A stretch of DNA of 64,000 bases from Clavibacter sp. VKM Ac-2872 (GCF_015351105.1 NZ_JADKRR010000003.1:62001-126000), one strand, 5' to 3'. Numbered from the stretch's first letter, positions 26,027 through 37,083 are shown. A program made the numbers and translations. Notes: generated from the sequence alone by a model not told the origin.

Positions 26027-26068
26027 GCCGGATCGCCAGCGCCGGATCGCCAGCGCCGGATCGCTAGC
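26027..26068. repeat. Three 14-bp tandem repeats at the end of the PrsW-like gene
   Basis: GCCGGATCGCCAGC occurs at 26027-26040 and 26041-26054, and with one C-to-T change at 26055-26068. That single change creates the TAG stop of the minus-strand gene; the other copies would read TGG in the equivalent place. Confidence 0.8.
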
Positions 26069-27269
26069 GCCGACCGCCGCGCAGGAGCGCCTCGCGGTGC
26101 TCGGTGACGGCGCGCAGCAGGCGCCGCTCGTCGTCGAGGTGGCCGGCCTCGGATCGGCCCGACGCGGCGGGCCGCTCCGACAGCATCCGCTGGCGGGCGA
26201 ACGCGAGCCGCGTGGCGTCGCGCGTGAACAGGCCCATCGCCCGGCCCGCCTCGCCGCCGCGTGTGCGCGCCCACAGCCGGGCCCGACGACGCCCCTGCCA
26301 GGTGCTCAGCATCTCGACCTCGGCGGGCGTGAACCAGCCGACGGCCGCGTACTCGCGGAGGCGGCGGCGCGTGAGGTGGATCTCGTAGCGGCGCAGGAGG
26401 ATCACGACGGTCACGAGGAACGCGAAGATCGGCACCTGCAGCAGCACGTAGAAGGAGAGGAAGTCGCCCGTGATGGTGACGCCCGTGTTCCAGAGCGCGT
26501 GCAGCACGATCGCGCCGACCAGCCCGATCGCGCCGAACCCGAGCGCCGCACCCGGACCGCGGCGGGCCCCGTAGCCGATCGCGATGCCGGTGATCATCGT
26601 GAAGGTCACGTGCGCGAACGGCGAGAAGAGGCCGCGCAGCACGAAGGTGCCGACGAGCGTGCCGGTCGTGCCCGAGACGAGCGGGCCCCCGAAGTAGACG
26701 ATGTTCTCCGTGAAGGCGAAGCCGGCCGCGATCGTCGCTCCGTAGACGACGCCGTCCACCGGCCCGTCGAAGTGGCGGCGCGCGACCCAGAAGATGAGGA
26801 GCAGCCCGATCGCCTTGGCGGACTCCTCGACGACGGGAGCCTGGACCGCCAGCTGCAGGAACTCCGTGTAGCGCGTGGGCACGCCGATCGCGAGCCGCGC
26901 GTACTGCGCGACGAGGTCGAACAGCAGCGCGATCGCCACCGACGCGGCCGCGCCCCACAGCAGCGCGAACAGCAGGGCGAGCCGCGGCTCGGGCTCCCAG
27001 CGGTCGACCCAGCGGATGGCGAGGAGGACGCCGGCGAGCGGGATCAGGGCGAGGAGCGCGCAGATCGCGACGGCCTGGATCCCGAGGCTGAGCACGAGGT
27101 ACGCGGCGACGAGGAGGCCGACGAGCAGCAGGACGGCGACGCCCACGACGCCGAGCACGGCCGAGGCGGTGATGCGGGAGGGCGCGTGCGCCGTCGGCAG
27201 CTCCATGGAGGGCGGCGGGGAGGTCGGCGAGGGGCGGTGGACGGTCACGGGGACGGACGGGTCGGTCAC
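26064..27269 (-). CDS. PrsW-family intramembrane metalloprotease
   Basis: In this 401-residue membrane protein the PrsW motifs are all present: VVEESAKA (EExxK), AFTENIVYF, HVTFTMITG and LHALWNTG, set in eight or so hydrophobic helices. Bacillus PrsW starts degradation of an anti-sigma factor; the actinobacterial target is unknown. The soluble C-terminus of about 100 residues is Arg-rich. The stop codon lies inside a 14-bp tandem repeat. Without it the frame would run 43 more codons to a TGA overlapping the next gene's ATG. Confidence 0.9.
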   Translation of the reverse strand: MTDPSVPVTVHRPSPTSPPPSMELPTAHAPSRITASAVLGVVGVAVLLLVGLLVAAYLVLSLGIQAVAICALLALIPLAGVLLAIRWVDRWEPEPRLALLFALLWGAAASVAIALLFDLVAQYARLAIGVPTRYTEFLQLAVQAPVVEESAKAIGLLLIFWVARRHFDGPVDGVVYGATIAAGFAFTENIVYFGGPLVSGTTGTLVGTFVLRGLFSPFAHVTFTMITGIAIGYGARRGPGAALGFGAIGLVGAIVLHALWNTGVTITGDFLSFYVLLQVPIFAFLVTVVILLRRYEIHLTRRRLREYAAVGWFTPAEVEMLSTWQGRRRARLWARTRGGEAGRAMGLFTRDATRLAFARQRMLSERPAASGRSEAGHLDDERRLLRAVTEHREALLRGGRR

Positions 27270-27392
27270 GACGGCCCTCTCTTCGGCGGATCGGCTCCGC
27301 CAGCCTAGCGACGGGACCGCCCGCCGTCCGGGTCGGATCGGCGCGCGGACACGCGACCGGATGGCCGTCTGATCAGGCCGCCTTGCCGGGGT

Positions 27393-28817
<1,425 letters not shown>

Positions 28818-28875
28818 GCGATCCACCCTAGGTCGCGCGCCCGCCGCCGTCGGGGGCGTCGGGCAGGCTGGAGGC

Positions 28876-29811
28876 ATGGACTCCCCCGGCGCCGCCGCGC
28901 ACGTCGACCGCACGGTGCTCGAGGTCCCCGGTCCCTTCGACGGCGGCGGCGTGATCCGCTTCCTCTCCTGGCACGCGGTGACGGGCGCCGAGGAGGGCGA
29001 CGCGACGTCGTTCACGCAGTCCGCGCGACTCGCGCACGGCGCCGGGACGGTGACCGTGCGGCTGCCCGAGGCCGAGCGCGGCGACGTGGCGGACGCGCGC
29101 GTCGAGGTCACCACCCGCGTCGAGCACGCCGCCGACGCCGCCGAGCTCCTCGCCGGCACGCGCCGTCTCCTCGGCCTCGACGTGGACGCCGCCCGCATCG
29201 ACGCCGACCTCGCCCGCGACCCCGCGCTCGCCGCCGCCGTGCGGGCGACGCCGGGCCTCCGCATCCCGGGCACGCTGGATCCGCGATCCACCCTGTTCCG
29301 CACCATCGTCGGCCAGCAGATCTCCGTCGCCTCCGCCCGCGCCACCCACGGCCGCATGACAGCCGACCTCGGCGAGGACCTGCCCGCGTCGGTCGCGCAC
29401 GGTTCCGTGACCCGCCTGCCGCCGACCGCCGCCCGCATCGCCCGCGACGGCGCCGAGCTGCTGCGCGGTCCCGCCCGGCGCACGGCGACGCTGATCCGCA
29501 TCGCCGAGGGGCTCGAGACCGGCGAGCTGGTGATCGAACCCGGCATGCCGCGCGCGGAGCTCCGGGCCGCGCTCGTCGCGTTCCACGGCGTGGGCCCCTG
29601 GACGGCGGACTACGTCGCGATGCGCGCGCTCGGCGAGCCGGACATCCTGCTCTCGGGCGACCTCATCGTCCGCCGCGCTGCCGCAGCGCTGGGGCTCCCC
29701 GACGAGGCCCGCGCCCTCGACGCGCGCGCCGCCGCCTGGTCGCCGTGGCGCTCGTACGCGACGCTGCACCTCTGGCGCGTGATGACCGACGGGATGCCAA
29801 CGGCGGGCTGA
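28876..29811 (+). CDS. AlkA-type DNA-3-methyladenine glycosylase
   Basis: This 311-residue base-excision repair enzyme removes alkylated purines. The N-terminal region is AlkA_N-like. The helix-hairpin-helix core contains FRTIVGQQISVASA, FHGVGPWTADY (hairpin) and SGDLIVRRA with the catalytic Asp, and ends SPWRSYATLHLWR. GGAGG just precedes the ATG. It is divergent from the FAD oxidase and converges on ku with a gap of three bases, so the repair genes form a cluster. Confidence 0.9.
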   Translation: MDSPGAAAHVDRTVLEVPGPFDGGGVIRFLSWHAVTGAEEGDATSFTQSARLAHGAGTVTVRLPEAERGDVADARVEVTTRVEHAADAAELLAGTRRLLGLDVDAARIDADLARDPALAAAVRATPGLRIPGTLDPRSTLFRTIVGQQISVASARATHGRMTADLGEDLPASVAHGSVTRLPPTAARIARDGAELLRGPARRTATLIRIAEGLETGELVIEPGMPRAELRAALVAFHGVGPWTADYVAMRALGEPDILLSGDLIVRRAAAALGLPDEARALDARAAAWSPWRSYATLHLWRVMTDGMPTAG

Positions 29812-29814
29812 CGC

Positions 29815-30840
29815 CTAGGCGCTCTTCCGCTCGGCGGGCGGCTTCGTCGTCGCGGCCGCCTTCTTCACGGGGCTCTTCTTCGCGGGGGTCTTCTTCAGGG
29901 GGCTCTTCTTCGCGGTGCCCTTCTTCGCCGTGCCCTTCTTCGCCGTGCCCTTCTTCCCGCCGCCCGCCTTCGCCGACGCGGCGGACGCCTTCCCCTTCGC
30001 GCCCGCCTTCGCCGCCGGCGCCTTCTTCTTCGCCCCGGATCCCCCGCCCCGGCTCCGCTCGATGCTCCGCTTCAACGCGTCCATGAGGTCGAGCACCTCG
30101 CCGCCCTCGCCCTCGTCGTCGTCTGCGTCGCCCTCCCCGAACGTCGCGTCGGTGTCGAGCGAGTCGCCCTGCGCGAGCTTCGCGTCGATCAGGGTCCTCA
30201 GCTGCTCCTGGTACTCGTCGCCGAACTTCGACGGGTCGAAGTCCTCCGCGAAGCCCTCCACGAGCTGCGCCGACATCTTCAGCTCCCGCGGCGACACCTT
30301 GGGCGCCGCGTCGAGCGACGGGAAGTCGGCCTCGCGCACCTCGTCGTCCCAGAGGAGCGTCTGCAGCATGAGCACGTCGCCCCGCACGCGGAGCGCCGCG
30401 AGCCGGGTGCGCTGGCGGAGGGTGACGTGCACGATCGCCGTCCGGTCGGTCTCCTGCAGCGTCCGGCGGAGGAGCGCGTACGACTTCGGGCTGGACGAGT
30501 CCGGCTCCAGGAAGTAGCTGCGGTCGAGCATCACGGGATCCACCTGGTCGCTCGGCACGAACTCGACGACGTCGATCTCGCGGCTCTTCTCCTCGGGCAG
30601 CGCGGAGAGGTCCTCCTCGGTGATCACGACGGTGCGGTCGCCGTCGTCGAACGCCTTGTCGATGTGCGCGTAGTCGACGACCTTGCCGCACACCTCGCAG
30701 CGGCGCTGGTAGCGGATCCGCCCGCCGTCGGCGTCGTGCACCTGGTGCAGCGGCACGTCGTGGTCCTGCGTCGCGCTGTAGACCTTCACGGGCACGTTGA
30801 CGAGGCCGAAGGTGACGGCGCCCTTCCAGATGGCTCTCAT
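29815..30840 (-). CDS. ku: Bacterial Ku, DNA end-binding protein
   Basis: The 341-residue homodimer binds double-strand ends for non-homologous end joining. It opens MRAIWKGAVTFGLVNVPVKV as the family does, has the CEVCGKVVDYAHIDKA region, and a core ending near residue 260. An unusually long Lys/Ala-rich tail follows (about 75 residues, with the unit KKGTA repeated three times), like the DNA-binding tails of mycobacterial Ku. It is head-to-head with ligD, with 36 bases between the starts, so both share one short promoter region. Confidence 0.95.
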   Translation of the reverse strand: MRAIWKGAVTFGLVNVPVKVYSATQDHDVPLHQVHDADGGRIRYQRRCEVCGKVVDYAHIDKAFDDGDRTVVITEEDLSALPEEKSREIDVVEFVPSDQVDPVMLDRSYFLEPDSSSPKSYALLRRTLQETDRTAIVHVTLRQRTRLAALRVRGDVLMLQTLLWDDEVREADFPSLDAAPKVSPRELKMSAQLVEGFAEDFDPSKFGDEYQEQLRTLIDAKLAQGDSLDTDATFGEGDADDDEGEGGEVLDLMDALKRSIERSRGGGSGAKKKAPAAKAGAKGKASAASAKAGGGKKGTAKKGTAKKGTAKKSPLKKTPAKKSPVKKAAATTKPPAERKSA

Positions 30841-30876
30841 GGGTCGAGTGAACACCCGCGGGGCCATGCTGGAGCG

Positions 30877-33393
30877 ATGGCGGGCGCGAAGCAGCAGGTG
30901 GAGGTCGAGGGGCGGCGGATCACGCTCACCAACCTCGACAAGGTGCTGTACCCGGCCACCGGCACGACCAAGGGCGACGTCATCGCGTACTACGCCGCCA
31001 TCGCGCCGCACATGCTCCCGCACCTCCGCGACCGGCCCGTGACGCGGAAGCGCTGGGTCGACGGCGTCGGCACCGACGAGCAGCCGGGCAAGATGTTCTT
31101 CCAGAAGGACCTCGACGCGCACACGCCCGACTGGGTGCAGCGGCGGGCGATCCAGCACAGGGACCACGCGAACGACTACCCGCTCGTCGGCGACGTCGCG
31201 ACGCTCACGTGGCTCGGCCAGATCGCGGCGCTCGAGCTGCACGTGCCGCAGTGGCGCTTCGGCCGCACGGGCGATGAGCGCCGGCCCGACCGGCTCGTGC
31301 TGGACCTGGATCCGGGCCCCGGCGCCGGCCTCCCCGAGTGCGTCGAGGTCGCGAAGGCCGCGCGGGCGATCCTCCGCGACATGGGCCTCGACCCGTACCC
31401 GGTGACGAGCGGATCGAAGGGGATCCACCTCTACGCCGCGCTCGACGGCAGCCACGACGCGGACGCCATCTCCGAGGTCGCGCACGAGCTCGCCCGCGCG
31501 CTCGAGGCCGACCACCCCGATCTCGTCGTGAGCGACATGAAGAAGGCGCTCCGGCAGGGCAAGGTGCTCGTCGACTGGAGCCAGAACAACCCCAACAAGA
31601 CGACGGTGGCGCCGTACTCGCTGCGCGGGCGCTCCCGGCCGACGGTCGCGGTGCCCCGCACCTGGCGCGAGCTCGCGTCGCCGACGCTCCGGCACCTGGA
31701 GCTGGACGAGGTGATCACGCGGATGCGGACGCGCCAGGATCCGCTCGCCGCCGTCGACGAGGGCCACCGCGAGAGCCTGGAGCCGACGCGCGAGCGGCTC
31801 GCGGGATTCACCCGGAAGGACCCCGCCGACGACGCGCCCGCTGACGACCGCCTCGCGACCTACCGGTCCAAGCGCGACGCCGCGAAGACCAGCGAGCCGG
31901 TGCCCGCGGAGTCCCCTGCGCCCTCGGAGGGCAGCTCCTTCGTGATCCAGGAGCACCACGCCCGCGCGCTGCACTGGGACTTCCGGCTCGAGCACGACGG
32001 CGTGCTCGTGAGCTGGGCCCTCCCCAAGGGCGTGCCCACCGAGCACGGCACGAACCACCTCGCGGTGCAGACCGAGGACCACCCTCTGGAGTACGGATCC
32101 TTCGAGGGCACGATCCCCGCGGGCGAGTACGGCGGCGGCGAGGTGACCATCTGGGACGCGGGCACCTTCGAGCTGGAGAAGTGGCGCGACGGCAAGGAGG
32201 TCATCGCGACGCTGCACGGGCGCGGCCCGGGCACCGGCATCGACGGGCCGCGGCGCTACGCGCTCATCCACACGGGCGGGCACGGCAAGGCCGACGCGAA
32301 CTGGCTGATCCACCTGATGGAGCCGGCCGACGCGCCCGCGACGGCGCACGCGAAGCCGGCGCGCCCCGCGTCGCTCGAGAAGGCGGGCGGCCGCACGCGC
32401 GTCGGCGCCCGCCGTCGCGGTGGATCCGCGGCCGCCCCCGCGCCCATGCTCGCGACGGCGGCGACCGGCGCCGGCCTCGACCCCGACGAGGAGTGGGCCG
32501 TCGAGATGAAGTGGGACGGCTACCGCGCCATCGCTGTCGTCGCGGACGGCCGCGCGACCATCACGAGCCGCAACGGCGTCGACCTCACGCCCGCCTTCCC
32601 CGAGCTCGCCGAGCTGCCCGACGCGCTCCACGTCGGCGACGCCGTGCTGGACGGCGAGATCGTGGTGCTGGGCGCAGGCGGCCGCCCCGACTTCGGCCTG
32701 CTGCAGACGCGCCTCGGCCTCACGGGCGAGAAGGAGATCGCACGTGCGCGGAAGGCCGCGCCCGTGCACCTCATGCTCTTCGACGCGCTCGCGATCGGCG
32801 ACCGCGTGCTCGTCGAGGAGCCCTACCGGGATCGCCGTGCCGCGCTCCTCGACGCCGTCCGGTCACCGGGTCGGGGCCGGATCCAGGTCCCACCCGCGTT
32901 CGACGGCGACCTCGACGGGGCGCTCGCCACCAGCCGCGAGCTCGGCCTCGAGGGCGTCGTCGCCAAGCGCGTCGACGCGCCCTACGAGTCGGGGCGACGC
33001 TCGAGCGCCTGGATCAAGATCAAGCACCACCGGGCGCAGGAGGTCGTGGTCGGCGGGTGGCGACCCGGATCCGGCAGCCGCGCATCCGGCATCGGCTCGC
33101 TGCTCGTCGGCGTCCCCGGCCCGGACGGCCTCGAGTACGCGGGCCGCGTCGGCACGGGCTTCACCGAGCGCGACCTCGCCGAGGTCCTCCGCCGGTTCCG
33201 CCCGCTCGCGCGGAAGACGAGCCCCTTCGCCGACGTGCCGGCCGCCGACGCCCGCGACGCGCACTGGATCACCCCGCGCCTCGTCGGCGAGGTCGAGTTC
33301 GCCGAGTGGACCGCGACGGGTCGCCTCCGCCAGGCGTCGTGGCGCGGCTGGCGGCACGACAAGTCGCCCGAGGAGGTCGTCCGCGAGGGCTGA
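30877..33393 (+). CDS. ligD: ATP-dependent DNA ligase D (polymerase-phosphoesterase-ligase)
   Basis: This 838-residue multifunctional NHEJ enzyme repairs breaks together with Ku. The domains run in the mycobacterial order. The polymerase/primase domain (about 1-300) has LVLDLDPGPG with two metal-binding Asp. The 3'-phosphoesterase (about 345-460) has EHHARALHWDFRLEHDG. The ligase (about 520-838) has the adenylated Lys in EMKWDGYR. The ATG at 30877 is chosen from the family start and lies 36 bases from the ku start. An Ala/Arg-rich linker separates the last two domains. Confidence 0.95.
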   Translation: MAGAKQQVEVEGRRITLTNLDKVLYPATGTTKGDVIAYYAAIAPHMLPHLRDRPVTRKRWVDGVGTDEQPGKMFFQKDLDAHTPDWVQRRAIQHRDHANDYPLVGDVATLTWLGQIAALELHVPQWRFGRTGDERRPDRLVLDLDPGPGAGLPECVEVAKAARAILRDMGLDPYPVTSGSKGIHLYAALDGSHDADAISEVAHELARALEADHPDLVVSDMKKALRQGKVLVDWSQNNPNKTTVAPYSLRGRSRPTVAVPRTWRELASPTLRHLELDEVITRMRTRQDPLAAVDEGHRESLEPTRERLAGFTRKDPADDAPADDRLATYRSKRDAAKTSEPVPAESPAPSEGSSFVIQEHHARALHWDFRLEHDGVLVSWALPKGVPTEHGTNHLAVQTEDHPLEYGSFEGTIPAGEYGGGEVTIWDAGTFELEKWRDGKEVIATLHGRGPGTGIDGPRRYALIHTGGHGKADANWLIHLMEPADAPATAHAKPARPASLEKAGGRTRVGARRRGGSAAAPAPMLATAATGAGLDPDEEWAVEMKWDGYRAIAVVADGRATITSRNGVDLTPAFPELAELPDALHVGDAVLDGEIVVLGAGGRPDFGLLQTRLGLTGEKEIARARKAAPVHLMLFDALAIGDRVLVEEPYRDRRAALLDAVRSPGRGRIQVPPAFDGDLDGALATSRELGLEGVVAKRVDAPYESGRRSSAWIKIKHHRAQEVVVGGWRPGSGSRASGIGSLLVGVPGPDGLEYAGRVGTGFTERDLAEVLRRFRPLARKTSPFADVPAADARDAHWITPRLVGEVEFAEWTATGRLRQASWRGWRHDKSPEEVVREG

Positions 33394-33477
33394 TCCGCCG
33401 GCAGGTGAGGCGGACCTTCCCATGCACGTTATGACCGCAACCGCGTCCGTTCACACGCGCCCGATACGCTCGGGGTC

Positions 33478-34356
33478 ATGAAGTTCGCCCACCTGCTCGC
33501 CGACGACGGCGTGACCCCCCGACTGGCCGCGATCGTCTCCGAGGGCGAGGCGCTCTTCCTCGACGAGGTGCTCGACGACTCCCCGCGCGACCTCCAGGAC
33601 CTGATCGAGCGCGGCGACGACGAGATGGCCCGCGTCCGCGCGACCGTCGAGCGCGCCGTCGCCAGCCGCACCAGCACCACGCCGGTGGACGGTCTGACGC
33701 ACGCGTCCGCGATCCTCCGCCCGCCGGCCGTCTACGCCGTGGGCCTCAACTACTCCGCGCACGCCGAGGAGCTCAACATCACGAGCGCCTCCGCCCCCAC
33801 GGTCTTCGCGCTCTGGCCCAACTCGCTCTCGGGTCACGAGGGCACCACGAGCTGGCCGCGCTCGCTCAGCGAGGAGGTCGACTACGAGGTCGAGCTCGGC
33901 GTGATCATCGGGAAGGCCGCCCGCGACGTGTCGGAGGCGGACGCCCTCGACCACGTCTTCGGCTACACGGTCGTCAACGACATCACGGCCCGCAACCTCC
34001 AGTTCTCGGAGCAGCAGTGGAGCCGCTGCAAGAGCTTCGACGGCTTCTCCCCCACGGGTCCCGTCGTCGTCACGCGCGACGAGGTGCCGGATCCGCAGGA
34101 CCTCCGCATCACCACGGTGCTCGACGGCGAGACGGTGCAGGACGGCCGCACGAGCGGCATGGTCCGCACGGTCGCGCGGCTCGTCTCGTACCTCTCCACC
34201 TCCTCCACGCTCCTGCCCGGCACGCTCATCTCCACGGGCACGACGAGCGGTGCCGGCTACTCGCGCGATCCGCAGATCTTCCTCAAGGACGGCAGCACCG
34301 TCACGGTCTCCGTCGAGGGCATCGGCTCGCTCACGACGCACACGCGCATCCTCTGA
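33478..34356 (+). CDS. Fumarylacetoacetate hydrolase (FAH) family protein
   Basis: The 292-residue enzyme is of the FAH/2-hydroxyhepta-2,4-diene-1,7-dioate isomerase group. AVGLNYSAHAEE, the metal-binding EVDYEVELGVIIG (Glu-x-Glu type) and VVNDITARNLQ are characteristic, as is the late GTTSGAGYSR. Members hydrolyse or decarboxylate beta-diketo acids such as fumarylpyruvate or oxaloacetate. The substrate cannot be told here because no aromatic degradation genes are adjacent. Confidence 0.9.
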   Translation: MKFAHLLADDGVTPRLAAIVSEGEALFLDEVLDDSPRDLQDLIERGDDEMARVRATVERAVASRTSTTPVDGLTHASAILRPPAVYAVGLNYSAHAEELNITSASAPTVFALWPNSLSGHEGTTSWPRSLSEEVDYEVELGVIIGKAARDVSEADALDHVFGYTVVNDITARNLQFSEQQWSRCKSFDGFSPTGPVVVTRDEVPDPQDLRITTVLDGETVQDGRTSGMVRTVARLVSYLSTSSTLLPGTLISTGTTSGAGYSRDPQIFLKDGSTVTVSVEGIGSLTTHTRIL

Positions 34357-34396
34357 GTCGAGCCGGGCATCCGGCGCCGCGCGTAGGGTCGATCGC

Positions 34397-34534
34397 ATGA
34401 CCGACCAGCAGCAGGACCCGATCCACGACCACTCGATCCCGGAGGACGCCGACGTCCAGGCGCCCGACGCCGTGGATCCCGAGACGGACGAGCTGCACGA
34501 CGCCACCGGCCGTCGGGGCGAGACGGACGCGTAG
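34397..34534 (+). CDS. Small acidic hypothetical protein
   Basis: The 45-residue hydrophilic product starts MTDQQQDPIHDHS and is rich in Asp, Glu and Pro, with no hydrophobic core. It is probably disordered. It resembles in composition the acidic small proteins at 60175-61320. Start is the only ATG in frame, 40 bases after the FAH gene. Confidence 0.5.
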   Translation: MTDQQQDPIHDHSIPEDADVQAPDAVDPETDELHDATGRRGETDA

Positions 34535-34577
34535 CCGCTCCCGGCCGATGCACGTGCGCCGCGTCTAGGCTCGACGC

Positions 34578-35489
34578 ATGATCAACCGTCTCCTCTTCCT
34601 CGCCGGCATCGGCACCGGATACGTCCTCGGCGCACGCGCCGGACGCAAGCGCTACGAGGGGATCGCGCGTACGTCGCGCTCCGTGTGGGCGAGCGAGCCC
34701 GTGCAGCGCGGCGTCCGCCAGGCGCAGACCGTGCTCGACGAGAAGGGCCCGGTCGTCGTCGAGCGCACGGTCGAGACCGCCCGCGAGGTCGCGGACTTCG
34801 TGGGCCACGCCGTCCAGGGCGCCGCCGTAGCCGTCGGCCGCACCGCGCACACCGTGGGCGAGCGCATCGGCACCACCACGCAGGACGTCGCCGGTCGCGT
34901 CGGCAGCACCACGCAGGACATCGCGGGCCGGGTCGGCGACACCGCCAAGGACCTCGGCACCCGCACGGCCGACCAGACCAAGCACGTCGTCGATCGCGTC
35001 GGCCAGCAGGCCACCGAGGTCGGCCACCGCGTCGCCGAGACCGCGGAGGACGTGCGCGACCGCGTCGTCGAGGGGGCCGAGGAGGCGCGCACGCGCGTCC
35101 AGGCCACGGCCGAGGACCTCCGCGAGCGCGGCGAGGAGGCCGGCCGGCGTGCCGTCTTCACCGCGGCCGAGGCGCGCGACGAGGCGCTCGCGTCGTTCGA
35201 CGACGAGGACGAGACCGGTCCCGTGGCGATCCCCCGGGACGGCGCCGACGACGAGGCCCCGGCCCCCGCGGAGCCCGCCGCTGCCACCCCCGCTCCCGCG
35301 AAGCCGAAGGCCGCCGCGAAGAAGGCGACCCCGAAGCCGAGGACGACCCCGAAGCCCGCCGACGCCCCGCACGTGCCGACGCCGGGCGACATCGCCGGAT
35401 CCGTGCACCGCGAGGAGCCGGCGCACGCCGCGCCCGCCGACGACGCGACCGGCACCACCCCGGCCCGCACGTCGGGCGACGACGCCTGA
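34578..35489 (+). CDS. YtxH-like protein with amphipathic repeat helix
   Basis: The 303-residue protein has an N-terminal glycine-zipper membrane segment (LLFLAGIGTGYVLGARAGRKRYEGI) typical of YtxH-like proteins. About 170 residues of heptad/11-mer repeats follow (GRVGSTTQDIAGRVGDTAKDL and similar) that recall LEA or apolipoprotein helices. From about 220 the protein is Pro/Ala/Lys-rich and disordered. A role in desiccation or envelope stress is plausible by analogy only. It converges on aspA across a strong terminator. Confidence 0.75.
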   Translation: MINRLLFLAGIGTGYVLGARAGRKRYEGIARTSRSVWASEPVQRGVRQAQTVLDEKGPVVVERTVETAREVADFVGHAVQGAAVAVGRTAHTVGERIGTTTQDVAGRVGSTTQDIAGRVGDTAKDLGTRTADQTKHVVDRVGQQATEVGHRVAETAEDVRDRVVEGAEEARTRVQATAEDLRERGEEAGRRAVFTAAEARDEALASFDDEDETGPVAIPRDGADDEAPAPAEPAAATPAPAKPKAAAKKATPKPRTTPKPADAPHVPTPGDIAGSVHREEPAHAAPADDATGTTPARTSGDDA

Positions 35490-35511
35490 CGCCGAGCACG
35501 ACACCCGCACG

Positions 35512-35551
35512 CGACAGCGCGCCGCAGCCCTCGGGCCGCGGCGCGCTGTCG
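35512..35551. terminator. Bidirectional terminator between the YtxH-like gene and aspA
   Basis: A 14-bp perfect stem (35512-35525 with 35538-35551) encloses a 12-base loop, midway between two converging genes. Confidence 0.8.
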
Positions 35552-35565
35552 TCGTCTGGGCCGGG

Positions 35566-37083
35566 TCAGTCGGCCTGACCGCCCTCCTGGGCCGCATGCG
35601 CGGCGAGCATCTCCGGCGTGATGACGGACATGGCCGCCGTCACGGGCTCGAGTCCCGACAGCCGGTCGGGCGCGAGGATCTTCTCCACCTGCGTCCGCGT
35701 CATGAGCCCCGCCTCGACGACGAGGTCCGGGATCGACGCGCTCGTCATCAGCGCCGTCTTCGCGAGGCTGGAGGACGCCGCGTACCCGATGTACGGCGTG
35801 AGGGCCGTGACGACGCCGACCGACGACTCCACCTGCGCCGCGAGCCGCTCGGTGTTGGCCGTGATGCCGTCGATGCAGTTCACCCGCAGCGTCTTCGCCG
35901 CGTTCCGCAGCCAGCTCAGCGACTGCAGCAGCGAGTGCGCGATGACCGGCTCGAACGCGTTGAGCTGCAGCTGCCCGCCCTCGGCCGCCATGGTCACCGT
36001 CACGTCGGCGCCCGCGATGGAGAACGCGACCTGGTTGACGACCTCGGGGATCACCGGGTTCACCTTGCCCGGCATGATGCTCGACCCGGCCTGGCGCGGC
36101 GGCAGGTTGATCTCGCCCAGCCCCGCCTGCGGCCCCGACGACAGCAGCCGCAGGTCGTTGCAGATCTTCGACAGCTTGATGGCGCCGCGCTTCAGCGTCG
36201 AGGACAGGGTCATGAAGACGCCCGCGTCGCTCGTCGCCTCGATGAGGTCGCTCGCGGTCACGAGCGTGTAGCCCGTGATGGCGCTGAGGTGGCCGCGCAC
36301 GGCGGCCGCGTAGTTCGGATCCGCCGTGATGCCCGTCCCGATCGCCGTCGCGCCGAGGTTGATCTCCGACAGCAGCGGCACGAGCTCGCCGAGCCGCGCG
36401 TGGTCCTCGCCGAGCGTGGTGGCGAACCCGTGGAACTCCTGGCCGAGCGTCATCGGCACGGCGTCCTGGAGCTGCGTGCGGCCGACCTTGAGCACCTGCG
36501 AGAACTGGGCGCCCTTCGCGAGGAACGAGCGGCGCAGCAGGTCGAGCTCATCGAGCGTCTGCAGCAGCGAGTGGATGAGCGCGACCTTGAGCGCGGTCGG
36601 GTACGTGTCGTTCGTCGACTGGCTGCGGTTGACGTCGTCGAGCGGGTGCATGTGCTGGTAGTCGCCGAGCGCGTGGCCGGCCCGCTCGAGGGCGCGGTTC
36701 GCGATGACCTCGTTGGTGTTCATGTTGGTGCTCGTGCCGGCGCCGCCCTGGATCACGCCGACCACGAACTGGTCGTGCAGGTGCCCGGCGATGATCTCGG
36801 TGCACACCTCGTCGATCTGCTTGGCCTTCCGCGCGTCGAGCACGCCGATCTGCACGTTGGCGCGGGCCGCGGCCTGCTTCACCTGCGCGAGCGCGACGAC
36901 GAACTCCGGGTAGACGCTCAACGGCCGCAGGCTGATGGGGAAGTTCTCGAGCGCGCGCGCCGTGTGGATCCCCCAGTAGGCGTCGGCGGGGACGTCCATG
37001 CTCCCCAGGCTGTCGGTCTCGGTCCGGACGGGGTGGCCGTCCGGGGTCGGGATGCGGTCGTCGTTCGGGCTGGCAGCGGTCAT
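35566..37083 (-). CDS. aspA: Aspartate ammonia-lyase
   Basis: The 505-residue fumarase/aspartase superfamily enzyme converts L-aspartate to fumarate and ammonia. It has TSTNMNTNEVIANRA near the middle, the signature GSSIMPGKVNP carrying the catalytic Ser loop, and an N-terminal WGIHTARALENFPIS that favours aspartase over fumarase. The ATG at 37083 follows GGAGGCT-like sequence poorly. An upstream ATG at 37125 would add 14 residues. Monocistronic, ending at the terminator shared with the YtxH-like gene. Confidence 0.9.
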   Translation of the reverse strand: MTAASPNDDRIPTPDGHPVRTETDSLGSMDVPADAYWGIHTARALENFPISLRPLSVYPEFVVALAQVKQAAARANVQIGVLDARKAKQIDEVCTEIIAGHLHDQFVVGVIQGGAGTSTNMNTNEVIANRALERAGHALGDYQHMHPLDDVNRSQSTNDTYPTALKVALIHSLLQTLDELDLLRRSFLAKGAQFSQVLKVGRTQLQDAVPMTLGQEFHGFATTLGEDHARLGELVPLLSEINLGATAIGTGITADPNYAAAVRGHLSAITGYTLVTASDLIEATSDAGVFMTLSSTLKRGAIKLSKICNDLRLLSSGPQAGLGEINLPPRQAGSSIMPGKVNPVIPEVVNQVAFSIAGADVTVTMAAEGGQLQLNAFEPVIAHSLLQSLSWLRNAAKTLRVNCIDGITANTERLAAQVESSVGVVTALTPYIGYAASSSLAKTALMTSASIPDLVVEAGLMTRTQVEKILAPDRLSGLEPVTAAMSVITPEMLAAHAAQEGGQAD

